The notes under the pieces were generated by a model. The model saw only the letters and a program-made list of their open reading frames with translations. It had not been told where the DNA came from and ran no database searches. Below are positions 36,330-45,670 of a DNA stretch of 64,000 nucleotides, in pieces (the stretch's first letter is position 1; every line of letters begins with the position of its first letter). The stretch spans positions 23,679 through 87,678 of the forward strand of contig NZ_LJZS01000015.1 in NCBI RefSeq assembly GCF_001314875.1, given 5' to 3'. This DNA is from Halomonas sp. HL-48 (GTDB lineage Bacteria > Pseudomonadota > Gammaproteobacteria > Pseudomonadales > Halomonadaceae). Position numbers and translations under genes: made by a program.

Positions 36330-39300
36330 GTGCTGAGCAAACCCCAGAACGTCATCTTGATCCAATTGTGGTCAGCGTGTTTGAGCCCCCGGAATCTGAT
36401 GGCGAAAGCACAGGGGAAAACGCAGCGCATATCTGCAAAGAGCAGTGCTGGGCCGATATTCTATACCTGCCGGGGACGCACACTTTCTGGTTGCTGACGG
36501 AAGAGGTTTCGGACACCTTACTGGAAGCCGCCGAACAGCTTAAGGCATGGACACAAGAAGAGGATGGCGCTGAGCGACTTCGGGTGCTTAACGAAGAGGC
36601 GGGCTTGATGGAGTGCCTGCTGCCGACCCGGGCCGAGAACTTCCTCGACGATAGCGAGAGGGCGCGTTACCAAGAGTGTTTCGAGCAACTGGTTGACATC
36701 ACTTCCGATGAGGAAGCGACGCTTGAAGAACGAATCGCGCACCAGCGCTCGTTGTTGGATAACCTATGGCAACTTACGACCCCCGCGTTATTGGATCACG
36801 TGGCGCGCCATTTTAGTAACCCTGACGCTGCACGTCTGGAAAGTGAGTTGCGTGAACTTTACCAGGCGGGCCTTAGCCGCGCTCAGGAAGCGGGCTATAG
36901 CGTTGAAGGTGAACACTACTATGGCCCCTGGGAAACGGAAATCGAGCAGGCGTTGGAAGCCTACCGTTCATGCCGGGCTTCTGCTCAGCGCGAGTACCAC
37001 TTCAACCCTGGGGGCGAGGGAGAGGCCACTCCCTTCTCGCTGCAAGAGGTACTCGTCGAGTATCAAACCTTCATTGGTTTATGCGAATCCATGCCTCCTG
37101 ACGAAGCGTCCCGGGAGTGTCGCTTTGTCGGCTACGTCCAGCAGCTCTCTGAACAACAGCAAAGCAAATATACTGACTATCTGGAGAGTATCCTAACCCT
37201 CGCGTCTCTGGGTATCGCCACCCCCGAACTGGCGTTATCGGCAGCCAAAACCGAATCAGAGTTGCTGGACGAGGGTGTCAGTGACTTCGACACATACTGC
37301 CAAGCGCTAAAACAAAGCGTCGAATTATATCAGGAGGTTGAGGATAAACTCAGCGAGTGGGAAAGCGCCACCGCCGGCAATACCAAGCTGCCTATCTTCT
37401 TGTTCGAACAAGAACGGGAAAATTATGAGCACCTCCAGGAGACGTTGAGCGAACTGTTCCAAAAGGCAGATGACGCCGTCAGCAAGATGGAGCCCGGTCG
37501 CGTCCTTATCTGGCATACCGATATAGAAGACGACCGCCATGCCATGGGCTATCAGAAGCGCAAGATTGAACTACTGGTTCGCCGCGATTTCCCATTACGC
37601 GAGTTCAGCTCTCCCCAGGCAGGCCAGTCGCTCAGCCACCTCAGCCTGTATCAGTTGATGCCCGCCATGACCCAAACCGAGCGGCAACGGCTGGATAATG
37701 CCATGGGCGCGGACGGGGTATTGCCTGCCCAGTTATGGGAGGCGCCTGAAACGGCCCTCTCGCAATGGCTTCAAGGGCGTGGCTGCGAGCCCATAGAGCA
37801 TCGTGCAGATTGGCATGAAGAGCCGCTGGGGTTTTTCCAGCCGGAGAGATTTTTCGCCTACCTTGCGGAGCAAGGGCACGAGGTTGCCTCCCTTGATGAT
37901 GGTAGTAAGGAAAAATGGGGAGCAGCGCTGCAGAAAATTCTTTTCACGGGTCCGAGCCGTGAACGGCTGCGCCTTTTCGACGCCAGCGCTCAGGCCCAGA
38001 TGATGCGACTGGTCGGCATGGCCAGGTTTGATCTCAACGAACCGCGTAGTGACGGCGACCGTGATACCCCCTGGGATGTCGTCGCCCAACAGCCCAAACT
38101 AACGTTCTTTGATTTCGAGTTGGAAATGAGCAGTGGGGGAAGTAACGGGCTGAAGACCACACGGCGCGACGAGTTTGCCATCAAGCGGCCTTCCAATGGT
38201 ATGTGGCAACTCGATGATAGTGATTCAAACAAGAGTTCCGCCGAGGCCACCTATCGCTGGGAAGTCAAAGGCACCTTTAGTCTGGCCCGGGGCGAACTGC
38301 CATTGGGGCGCTTAGTCCTACCGCGAGAAGACCAGTCTCAGCAAGTGGTCGCCACTCTCTCCGAGGTTGATGAACGGCGGGAATTAGGCCGCTATGTCGT
38401 TGTCGTGGACGCCGTTGCCAAAGGCTTTGCCGGTGCCAGTTTGGCACTGGCGACCGAAACCGGTTTTTCCTTTGGCGAGGAGGGACTCAGCGTTACCGGT
38501 GTTGATTGGGCAAAGCGGGAAGCCGAAGGCACGACCATCGAGGCCTTTGCCGGTACTCGGGTGGGTATTGAAACCCGCTGCTCGTTGAGTTGGGAGCCGC
38601 CCGCAAACCTGGAGCGCCTCCTTCCCAACCGGGCGGCACTCTCCGAGATGAATATGAAGCGCGCCAGTCAGTCAATAACGCGTTGGCGCAACCTAGGCAC
38701 CGCCACCCTTGGGTTAGAACTGGCTGAAGGCTTAGGTGGCAAGCTAGGTCTTGCACTGGGCATGCAGAACGGCAAGTTCGTGTTACGTATGGCCGCGCGC
38801 GCCGTGATCGGCAAGGGGGCTGGGGGCAGTTTTTCCGTCGAACTGGATATCGACAGCCTGGATTTGTGGCTAGTGATGCTCCATCGCGCCATGGTGGATA
38901 ACAACTACGTCCAACCCGATTGGATTGATGATGACGCCTACCATAGCATGGGCCGGCTGGGCTATCTCGCCACCACTACCCTGCTAAATGTTGGCCTACT
39001 CTCCGCCCGCGGCCAAGCGGGTATCGAGCGGCTCTATAGCGCCATGACCGGTGGGCAGAATGCGGGGCCGATCGCGTATGTGATTGCCAACGATCCAAGA
39101 CAAGACAAAATGCGTGACTGGGTGCAGCAGTTAACACCCGAAGCGCTGGGAGCTTTGCTTTACCTTCTGGTTAGCAACCCGCAAGAATTTGAAATAGAAG
39201 TACCCGGTAGGGGCAGAAGTGATGGCAAAGTCGAGCCGTTTAATCACCAGGAGGCGTTGGACTTCCAGCAAATCGCCATTGCTAGCTGCCTCGGCTGGAT

Positions 39301-39580
39301 TGTGGAGGGCGTCACTACGAACGTTTATGGCCCCCTCTGCCGCTTTAGCCGCGAAACCCCTACCCCTTCCCAGTATTTGTTTACCAAAGCAGTCGTCAGA
39401 ATGACCGCCAACGGTCAACCACCGCATGACTATCCAGACTCTGCTTACCAGAACCACAAGAGTGATCTGGATGAGTTCATGGATCGGGTCTCAGGGCTGA
39501 GAAATGATCGTGTTATTGAATCAAAAAATGATTACCGCCGCTACGCCGCAGGCCTGGGCACTGAAATCTGTGCGGGTTAA
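36326..39580 (+). CDS. Putative T6SS effector, family unrecognised
   Basis: The 1084-residue protein has no domain I can name. The first 400 residues are acidic and helical with coiled-coil-like runs (SELLDEGVSDFDTYC, QEVEDKLSEWES). Residues about 590-870 look beta-rich and glycine-rich (FFDFELEMSSGGSNGLK, GTFSLARGELPLGRLVLP, GKLGLALGMQNGKFVLRMAA). The final 200 residues are helical. No signal peptide and no clear transmembrane set are seen. Length is like VasX-type effectors, but the VasX N-terminal motif is missing. Operon position directly after DUF4123 and before exported Sel1 proteins suggests an effector with periplasmic or envelope action; this is inference. Confidence 0.65.
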   Translation: MSAEQTPERHLDPIVVSVFEPPESDGESTGENAAHICKEQCWADILYLPGTHTFWLLTEEVSDTLLEAAEQLKAWTQEEDGAERLRVLNEEAGLMECLLPTRAENFLDDSERARYQECFEQLVDITSDEEATLEERIAHQRSLLDNLWQLTTPALLDHVARHFSNPDAARLESELRELYQAGLSRAQEAGYSVEGEHYYGPWETEIEQALEAYRSCRASAQREYHFNPGGEGEATPFSLQEVLVEYQTFIGLCESMPPDEASRECRFVGYVQQLSEQQQSKYTDYLESILTLASLGIATPELALSAAKTESELLDEGVSDFDTYCQALKQSVELYQEVEDKLSEWESATAGNTKLPIFLFEQERENYEHLQETLSELFQKADDAVSKMEPGRVLIWHTDIEDDRHAMGYQKRKIELLVRRDFPLREFSSPQAGQSLSHLSLYQLMPAMTQTERQRLDNAMGADGVLPAQLWEAPETALSQWLQGRGCEPIEHRADWHEEPLGFFQPERFFAYLAEQGHEVASLDDGSKEKWGAALQKILFTGPSRERLRLFDASAQAQMMRLVGMARFDLNEPRSDGDRDTPWDVVAQQPKLTFFDFELEMSSGGSNGLKTTRRDEFAIKRPSNGMWQLDDSDSNKSSAEATYRWEVKGTFSLARGELPLGRLVLPREDQSQQVVATLSEVDERRELGRYVVVVDAVAKGFAGASLALATETGFSFGEEGLSVTGVDWAKREAEGTTIEAFAGTRVGIETRCSLSWEPPANLERLLPNRAALSEMNMKRASQSITRWRNLGTATLGLELAEGLGGKLGLALGMQNGKFVLRMAARAVIGKGAGGSFSVELDIDSLDLWLVMLHRAMVDNNYVQPDWIDDDAYHSMGRLGYLATTTLLNVGLLSARGQAGIERLYSAMTGGQNAGPIAYVIANDPRQDKMRDWVQQLTPEALGALLYLLVSNPQEFEIEVPGRGRSDGKVEPFNHQEALDFQQIAIASCLGWIVEGVTTNVYGPLCRFSRETPTPSQYLFTKAVVRMTANGQPPHDYPDSAYQNHKSDLDEFMDRVSGLRNDRVIESKNDYRRYAAGLGTEICAG

Positions 39581-39607
39581 CAAGACAGCCTACAAAGGAA
39601 TGACATT

Positions 39608-40609
39608 ATGCGATCAACCATCATGGCAACGCTAGCAGGGCTAACGCTCACGGTGTTCATGCTACCTTCCACCTGGGCGCTGGATGATGAGGCTGAGGCC
39701 GCCAAAGAGGAAGGCATGCAACTATGGGGCATCCACCAGTGGGAAAAGATGCAACCCCCACTTGAGATCGCAGCAGAGAGCGGTGATGTCGAGGCGATGT
39801 ATTACCTAGGGGAGGCGAATCGGTTACTCAGTCGTGGCCTTTCGCAAGCCGCCCTGGATTGGTATCACCAAGCCGCCCAGCACGGTGACCCCCACGCCAT
39901 GCTGCGTCTGTTTGATGGCGGCGCCTGCGAGCTGGGAGACGTATGCCCGGAAAACGGCGACGACTGGCCTCAGGCAGCGTTGGAGCTCACCCTGCCCAAG
40001 GCCGAAGCGGGTGATCCCGAGGCCATGGCGGCACTGTACGATATTTATTACTACGTTGAAGAGCCCGATGAAGACGAAGCGATGAAGTGGCTACAGCGCG
40101 CTGCCGAGGCGGGCCATGTGGAATCCATGAATTTGCTTGGAGAAATAGCCCGTAACGACGAAGAGTGTTACCCCAATGAGACTGAACGCTTGGAGGCCGC
40201 CGAGCCTTGGTTCCGTAAAGCCGCAGAGGCGGGCTATGCCCCGGCCATGAATAATATAGCAGCAGTCCTGAGTAACCTAGAACGCAATGAAGGAGCTTGG
40301 GAATGGATGACAAAAGCTTCTGAGGCGGGGCATATCAATGGGCGTCGCTGGGTGGCTGCTTGTAATATCGTGCCTGAGGAGCAAGGGCGGGACTTATGCC
40401 GTTCAGCAGCAAAACCTGACCCAGCCAAGGGGTGGGCTATTGTGCTTGCCATCAAACAGGAAGTGCCAAATACATACTCAACAGCCACTCTTGAGCGATA
40501 TAGGGAAAAAATAAGCCCGGAACAGCGCGATGAGGGCGAAGAAATGATGGACGAATGGCTATACCGTGAGCCGCCGCTCTCCTACTTTCCCAAAAAGTTT
40601 GGCCCCTGA
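39608..40609 (+). CDS. Exported Sel1-repeat protein, copy 1 (candidate immunity)
   Basis: This 333-residue protein has a signal peptide ending near TWA-LDD and several Sel1/TPR-like repeats, such as GDVEAMYYLGEANRLL, DPHAMLRLFDGGACELG, GHVESMNLLGEIARND and AAEAGYAPAMNNIAAVLSN. AAAGGA precedes the ATG. It follows the putative effector by 27 bases. Periplasmic Sel1 proteins serve as immunity factors for some T6SS effectors. The protein is strongly similar to the next gene and was duplicated with it. Confidence 0.85.
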   Translation: MRSTIMATLAGLTLTVFMLPSTWALDDEAEAAKEEGMQLWGIHQWEKMQPPLEIAAESGDVEAMYYLGEANRLLSRGLSQAALDWYHQAAQHGDPHAMLRLFDGGACELGDVCPENGDDWPQAALELTLPKAEAGDPEAMAALYDIYYYVEEPDEDEAMKWLQRAAEAGHVESMNLLGEIARNDEECYPNETERLEAAEPWFRKAAEAGYAPAMNNIAAVLSNLERNEGAWEWMTKASEAGHINGRRWVAACNIVPEEQGRDLCRSAAKPDPAKGWAIVLAIKQEVPNTYSTATLERYREKISPEQRDEGEEMMDEWLYREPPLSYFPKKFGP

Positions 40610-41625
40610 TGTTGTTGCCAAAACGATCAACCATCCTGGCAATGCTAGCTGGGCTAATGCTTACAGAGCTAATGCTACCTTCCGCCTGGGCGCTGGACGA
40701 CGAAGCTCAGGCCGCCAAAGAGGAAGGCATGCGACGCTACGGTATTCGGAAAGCCGATTCAGCGATTCCTTATTTAGAACAAGCGGCTGAAGCGGGTGAT
40801 GTCGAGGCGATGTATTACCTAGGCGAGGCGAACCGTCGCTTGGTGATGGGTGGTATGAATCAAGCCGCATTGGACTGGTATTACCAAGCCGCACAACACG
40901 GTGAACCCTACGCTATGTTGCGCCTGTTTGATGGTAGAGCCTGCGAGTTGGGGAACGTCTGCCCGGAAAACGGTGACGACTGGCCTCAAGCGGCGTTTGA
41001 GCTCACTTTGCCCAAGGCCGAAGCGGGTGATTCCGAAGCCATGGGCGCGCTTTACGATATTTATTACTACGTTAAAGAGCCAGATGAAGATGAGGCAATG
41101 AAGTGGCTACGGCGTGCCGCTGAAGCAGGCCATGTGGAGTCCATGCATTTGCTGGGTGAGATTGCCCGCAACGACGAAGAAGGTTACGCAAACGATACCG
41201 AGAGTTTGGAAGCCGCTGAGGTATGGTTTCGAAAGGCAGCAGAGGGTGGTTATGCCCCTTCTATGAATGATCTTGCGGTAGTTTTGAGCCATCTAGGTCA
41301 TCACGAAGAAGCTTGGGAGTGGATGAGCAAGGCTTTCAAGGCAGGGCATATGAATGGGCGTGGTTGGTTGGCCGCCTGTAACATTGAGCCCGAAGAGGCA
41401 GGCCGAGAGCTGTGTCGTTCAGCGCCTGCCCCAGACCCAGCAAAAGGCTGGGCGATTTTTCTTGCTATCCATGAAGAAGTCCCCGGCACTTCTTCTGAAC
41501 GGTCACTACGAGTTTATCGCGATAGTGTCTCGCCAGAACAACGCGAAAAGGGTGAAGAAATGAAGGACGAGTGGCTAAACCGTGAGCCGCCGCTTTCCTA
41601 CTTTCCCGAGAAGTTTGGCCCCTGA
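40609..41625 (+). CDS. Exported Sel1-repeat protein, copy 2
   Basis: The 338-residue paralogue of copy 1 keeps the same repeat order and ending (EPPLSYFP-KFGP). Its ATG overlaps the stop of copy 1 (TGATG). The signal peptide is MLLPKRSTILAMLAGLMLTE followed by LMLPSAWA. Differences are spread over the whole length, with sites such as GRACELGNVC versus GGACELGDVC, so the copies have had time to diverge and may protect against different effector variants. Function is inferred from context. Confidence 0.83.
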   Translation: MLLPKRSTILAMLAGLMLTELMLPSAWALDDEAQAAKEEGMRRYGIRKADSAIPYLEQAAEAGDVEAMYYLGEANRRLVMGGMNQAALDWYYQAAQHGEPYAMLRLFDGRACELGNVCPENGDDWPQAAFELTLPKAEAGDSEAMGALYDIYYYVKEPDEDEAMKWLRRAAEAGHVESMHLLGEIARNDEEGYANDTESLEAAEVWFRKAAEGGYAPSMNDLAVVLSHLGHHEEAWEWMSKAFKAGHMNGRGWLAACNIEPEEAGRELCRSAPAPDPAKGWAIFLAIHEEVPGTSSERSLRVYRDSVSPEQREKGEEMKDEWLNREPPLSYFPEKFGP

Positions 41626-41747
41626 TGTTGTTACCAAAACGATCAACCATCCTGGCAACGCTAACGTGGTCAAGTACATCTCAGTGTTTGAGGGAAACGA
41701 TGCATAATAAGAAGAGTAGGGCCTGGCTCTTAAATAAATCGGGGTAA
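41625..41747 (+). pseudogene. Stub of a third Sel1-repeat copy
   Basis: Directly after copy 2, again in a TGATG overlap, the first 12 codons of the leader (MLLPKRSTILAT) recur almost base for base, then the frame runs into unrelated sequence and stops after 40 residues. The stub is best explained by deletion of the rest of a third tandem copy, or by duplication ending at the leader. Confidence 0.75.
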
Positions 41748-41770
41748 GAGCTGATAAGTCGCATTACGCA

Positions 41771-42388
41771 TTAACTACGGCGCCGCCAGCGCTGCCAGCC
41801 AATCATCAGCAGATGCACAGTCAGATAAACAACCAGCGGCCACAGCAACGTCAGCAGTAACAGATACAGCAGCGGGTCCAGGCTGTCCTGGGGTTGGCCG
41901 AAGGGACCGTGCACCCAGTTGATGTTGCGCTCGGCGTCGGTGAGCAGGTAGCTCAACGGCACCACGATCCAGGTCAGCAGGGTCTGCCAGAGCAGGGCGC
42001 GGCGTGCATAGCCGAGCTTGGCGACGCCGATGCCCGCCACCAGCGGCAATACCACGTGGTAGAGCGACATGGCCCGCGCCAGGGGCGGATGCTCGGGGTC
42101 GAACATATACTCGGTGCCGCCGATGGGGTGAACGCCGGTAAGCGCTGCCGTCGCCACATCCAGGCTCCATGTGCTGCCCACCAGCGCTACCGCAAGCCAC
42201 TGCATCGACATCAGGGTGCGATGCTCCGTCCATAGTGCCACCAGCAGCAGGAAGCTTGCCACGTTACATAGCCAGAAAAAGTTCTGGGCGCCCAACAGCA
42301 CCACATAGCTCGGTGCCCAGATCAGAATCCATAGCGAAAAGGCGAGCTTTAGCCAGCGCGGCACTCCGGCTACCGGGGAATCTGCCAT
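41771..42388 (-). CDS. Membrane protein of unknown function
   Basis: This 205-residue protein has about six hydrophobic segments (for example LKLAFSLWILIWAPSYVVLL and LDPLLYLLLLTLLWPLVVYL) and a basic C-terminus (WQRWRRRS). A His-containing stretch SLYHVVLPLVAG lies mid-protein. GGAGAC precedes the ATG. I do not recognise the family. It points away from btuD on the same strand, 197 bases downstream, and could be a separate gene or the end of the btu transcript. Confidence 0.75.
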   Translation of the reverse strand: MADSPVAGVPRWLKLAFSLWILIWAPSYVVLLGAQNFFWLCNVASFLLLVALWTEHRTLMSMQWLAVALVGSTWSLDVATAALTGVHPIGGTEYMFDPEHPPLARAMSLYHVVLPLVAGIGVAKLGYARRALLWQTLLTWIVVPLSYLLTDAERNINWVHGPFGQPQDSLDPLLYLLLLTLLWPLVVYLTVHLLMIGWQRWRRRS

Positions 42389-42585
42389 GGTCGTCTCCTT
42401 ATTGGGGAGGTGCTTTACTCTAGCACTACTTAGTTCTCCAACTCATCCCACCCGGAATAGCGCGGTACCAAACCGGACGGTGCTTTAAAGATGCCACTGG
42501 AGAAAAAGCCGCATAAGCAAATCTTGATGAAGGCTAGGTAATGACCAAGTAAGTCAACGTACTGTGTCACCAAAGGCCAACTTGC

Positions 42586-43350
42586 CTAAATAGCATTGCG
42601 AAAACGCATCATCTGACTGCCGTCGATGGGGTCGGCGAAGATATCGGCGTAGACACCAAAGGTTTGGCGTAGCCGGAATGCTGTCAGTACCTCTTTAGGC
42701 GGGCCACTATCCACCAGGCGGCCGGCGTCCATTACCCCGATGCGGTCACACTCCATGGCGTGGTTCAGGTCGTGCAGCGAGATAATCACCGTAACCGGAA
42801 GCTGCCTGACCAGCTCAAGGATCGACAGCTGATGGCGAATATCCAGATGGTTGGTGGGCTCATCAAGCAGCAGAATCTTGGGTTGCTGCGCCAGCGCACG
42901 GGCAATATGCACCCGCTGGCGCTCGCCGCCAGAGAGCGTGTGCCAAAGTCGATCCGCCATATGCACCATATCGACATCGACCAGCGCCTGAACCACGATG
43001 GCATCATCTTCAGTAGACCAGGGGCGCAACGCGGTAAGAAAGGGCGTCCTGCCTAGCGCCACTACGTCACGCACGCTAATTCTATCGGTGGTGTCGGCCT
43101 GCTGCTCGACTAAGGCAATAGACTGTGCAATCGCCCGCTGCTTCAGCGCGTGTAGAGGCTGGCTACCCATCAGCACCTGTCCTGCTTTGGGTTTGTTCAA
43201 GCCTGCCAACAGGCGAAGTAGCGACGTTTTGCCCGAGCCGTTCGGCCCCACCAGGCCAAAGGTTTGGCCGGGCTCGACGGTAAGGTTAATGTCAATCAGT
43301 AGAGGCGTGCCATGCACTGACCAATCGAGTTTTTGAGCGGTTAACTGCAT
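42586..43350 (-). CDS. btuD: Cobalamin ABC transporter ATPase (BtuD type)
   Basis: The 254-residue ATPase has Walker A LVGPNGSGKTSLLR, Q-loop SIALVEQQ, signature LSGGERQRVHIARALAQ, Walker B KILLLDEPTNHLD and the switch His in ISLHDLNHA. It belongs to the FecE/BtuD group. Its ATG overlaps the btuC stop (TAATG). The cobalamin riboswitch upstream of the operon points to vitamin B12 or cobinamide as substrate. Confidence 0.92.
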   Translation of the reverse strand: MQLTAQKLDWSVHGTPLLIDINLTVEPGQTFGLVGPNGSGKTSLLRLLAGLNKPKAGQVLMGSQPLHALKQRAIAQSIALVEQQADTTDRISVRDVVALGRTPFLTALRPWSTEDDAIVVQALVDVDMVHMADRLWHTLSGGERQRVHIARALAQQPKILLLDEPTNHLDIRHQLSILELVRQLPVTVIISLHDLNHAMECDRIGVMDAGRLVDSGPPKEVLTAFRLRQTFGVYADIFADPIDGSQMMRFRNAI

Positions 43351-44414
43351 TAAGTCCTCTTGCCACGCACGAGAATCAGCGCAAAAGCGGGCGCGCCGAT
43401 CAGCGAGGTAATCACCCCGATGGGAAGTACTTGGCCGGGCACCAGCACCCGGGAAAGAATATCCGAGCCGATTAAAAACACCGCACCTGCCAAGGCAGTA
43501 GCCGGCACCAGCCGGGTATGACGGCTACCCACGATAAAGCGCATGGCATGGGGAATCACCAGCCCAACAAAGCCAATCGCCCCCACAATAGATACCATCA
43601 CCGCCGTGACAAGCGCCATGGCGATAATCAGCATGCCACGCACCGGGCGCACCGCGATCCCCATGGAGGCGGCGCTGTCGGCACCAAAGGTAAACGCATC
43701 CAGAGAGCGCCGGTGCCATAGGCAAACCAGCAGCCCGAAGAGGGCGGCTGGCACCGCCAAGGTCACATCGGCCCAGCGCACCCCGGAGAGGTTGCCCATC
43801 AACCAAAACATAATGCCCCGGGCCTGCTCGGCGCTCGCCGACTTGGTAATGATGAAAGCGGTCAGCGCATTGAACAGCTGCGAGCCTGCAATGCCTGCCA
43901 GAATAATTGCCCCCGCTGCCTGAACGCCACGGCCACCACCGACGCCGCTATTTGCCGCATGGGCGAGCATCACCACGATACCAAAGGCGAGAAGGGCACC
44001 CACAAAGGCACCCAGGGAAAGCGAAAGCGCCCCTGCGCCAATGCCCGCGACGGCCACGGCCACCGCACCGGTAGACGCCCCGGCGGAAATGCCCATCAAG
44101 TAGGGGTCGGCCAAGGGGTTACGCAGCAGCGCCTGAAGCACGACCCCCGCCAGCGCCAAGCTGGTACCACAACAGGCAGCGACCACGGCGCGGCTAAGCC
44201 GGTAGTTCCAGATAATGCCTGCATCGATTGGGTCAACCGCATAATCCGCGCCCAGTAGCTGATTGGCGAGCACTTTGAGAATGGTATCAACGGGAATTGG
44301 TGTCTCGCCGATGGCGGTGCCCGCGATCAGCGCCGCCACGAGCACCAGCGGCGTGATCCATAGCCAGCGCAGCGCAAAACCCGCCGTAGATAGCCGCGTT
44401 AACGCAATGCTCAT
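43350..44414 (-). CDS. btuC: Cobalamin ABC transporter permease (BtuC type)
   Basis: This 354-residue FecCD-family permease has about nine or ten helices. Motifs include WNYRLSRAVVAACCGTSLAL, the hallmark ALLRNPLADPYLMGISAGAS, and GAIGFVGLVIPHAMRFIVGSRH, the coupling region near the C-terminus. The start overlaps the btuF stop by four bases. It forms the import channel for the corrinoid delivered by BtuF. Confidence 0.93.
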   Translation of the reverse strand: MSIALTRLSTAGFALRWLWITPLVLVAALIAGTAIGETPIPVDTILKVLANQLLGADYAVDPIDAGIIWNYRLSRAVVAACCGTSLALAGVVLQALLRNPLADPYLMGISAGASTGAVAVAVAGIGAGALSLSLGAFVGALLAFGIVVMLAHAANSGVGGGRGVQAAGAIILAGIAGSQLFNALTAFIITKSASAEQARGIMFWLMGNLSGVRWADVTLAVPAALFGLLVCLWHRRSLDAFTFGADSAASMGIAVRPVRGMLIIAMALVTAVMVSIVGAIGFVGLVIPHAMRFIVGSRHTRLVPATALAGAVFLIGSDILSRVLVPGQVLPIGVITSLIGAPAFALILVRGKRT

Positions 44415-45427
44415 TCGTCAAATGCCATTGTCGCTAGCGCCTCTGCCAACGATTCAAGGCCGTAGATACTGCGCATCGTGGCGCTCATGGCGTGGGCATC
44501 CATCTCGACGATGCGATTATTTTTAACCGCGCTCATTTCCCGAGTGACCGGGTCACTGCGCAGAAACTCACGCTTGGCTTCAATGTCGTCGGCGGGAAAG
44601 CGGCGGCGATCCATGCTGGCGATCACGAGCACATCGGGGTCAGCCCTGGCGATGCTCTCCCAGCCCACCGTGGGCCACTCCTCATCAGACTCGATCACAT
44701 TGCGAATACCGAGCTTGTCCATCATATATCCCGGCGCGCCGAGTTGACCCGCTACGAAGGGGCTAACCCCCAGGTCTGTCGAGGAGAACCAGAAGGCCGC
44801 TGATAAATCGTCCGGTAAGTCCAGGCTGTTGGCCAGCGCTATTGCCCGCTCTTCGCGGTCGGTTAAGTCGGCTACCAGGGCCTCGCCAGCGTCTTGCACA
44901 TCATATATCTGGGCTAGTTCGGTGATGCCTTTATAGATCGAATCCGTGGAGAAAGCGGCCGTGCGGGTGCCATCGCCGCCGGTAGAGTTATCCTTGGTAT
45001 CGCAGTCGGCGGGCATAATATAGGTGTTAATACCCAGCTCATGAAACTGCTCACGGGTGGCGACGCTGCCGGTGGGCCCTACGTGCCACTCGTACTGTAC
45101 CGCCACCAGCTCGGGCCGCTTATTGACCACGGCCTCAAAGCTTGGGTCATCGTTGGCGATCCGCTCGATAACTTCATTAGCCTCAGCAAACTGTGGCAGA
45201 ACTGGATTAAACCAAACCGAGGTTCCATTCACTCGGTCAGCGAGCCCCAGCGAATAGAGGATCTCCGTGGCTGACTGGCCTACCGTTACCGTTCGCTCCG
45301 GGGGCGACGCCACGCTGATCTCTACGCCGCAGTTGGTTAGCGTAAGGGGGTAGTCGGTGGAGGCGTAAGCCGCCTGGGCAAGGCCAACAGCGCTCGCGGC
45401 GATGGCCGTGGTCAATCTCAGCATCAT
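44411..45427 (-). CDS. btuF: Cobalamin-binding periplasmic protein (BtuF type)
   Basis: The 338-residue solute-binding protein begins MMLRLTTAIAASAVGLAQAA and is cleaved near AYA-STD. The class III binding-protein pattern is visible (PPERTVTVGQSATEILYSLG, RPELVAVQYEW, LRSDPVTREMSAVKNNRIVE). The ATG at 45427 has GGGAG five bases upstream, and a longer frame into the riboswitch is rejected. It is the first gene after the riboswitch. An iron-siderophore substrate is the alternative but the riboswitch argues for cobalamin. Confidence 0.9.
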   Translation of the reverse strand: MMLRLTTAIAASAVGLAQAAYASTDYPLTLTNCGVEISVASPPERTVTVGQSATEILYSLGLADRVNGTSVWFNPVLPQFAEANEVIERIANDDPSFEAVVNKRPELVAVQYEWHVGPTGSVATREQFHELGINTYIMPADCDTKDNSTGGDGTRTAAFSTDSIYKGITELAQIYDVQDAGEALVADLTDREERAIALANSLDLPDDLSAAFWFSSTDLGVSPFVAGQLGAPGYMMDKLGIRNVIESDEEWPTVGWESIARADPDVLVIASMDRRRFPADDIEAKREFLRSDPVTREMSAVKNNRIVEMDAHAMSATMRSIYGLESLAEALATMAFDE

Positions 45428-45496
45428 GTACACTCCCGTGCATGATGAGCTTAGCATTCGGCCAGAAAATACCGACCGAGCCACTTCGCTCGAGGT

Positions 45497-45670
45497 AAGC
45501 AATATATCGGCAGTTCTCCTGACTGACGGGTCATGGCTAGCTCGCCTTCCCAGACGCTGTGTCCAGTGGCATCAAAGAGCATCGCTCGCCGCCTACAGTT
45601 GCGGGGGCAGTTCCGTTTCGCGGCAAGCCGCGGCGGATTCTCTATTAAGTTCCGGGTGGAACACCGACGT
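45497..45670 (-). ncRNA. Cobalamin riboswitch controlling btuFCD
   Basis: Read on the minus strand, the leader contains GTTCCACCCGGAACTTAATA (P3 region), CCCCCGCAACTGT, GCCACTGG, CTGGGAAGGCGA, ATGACCCG and the B12 box AGTCAGGAGAACTGCCG at 45509-45525. These occur in the order of the AdoCbl riboswitch core. It ends about 70 bases before the btuF ATG, so control could be by sequestration or termination. High cobalamin should switch off the importer. Confidence 0.95.

Noticed and set aside
36326..39580. VasX-type pore-forming effector
   Set aside because: Length and gene order fit, but the VasX N-terminal Cys-rich motif and the C-terminal transmembrane helices are not seen, so the name is not used.
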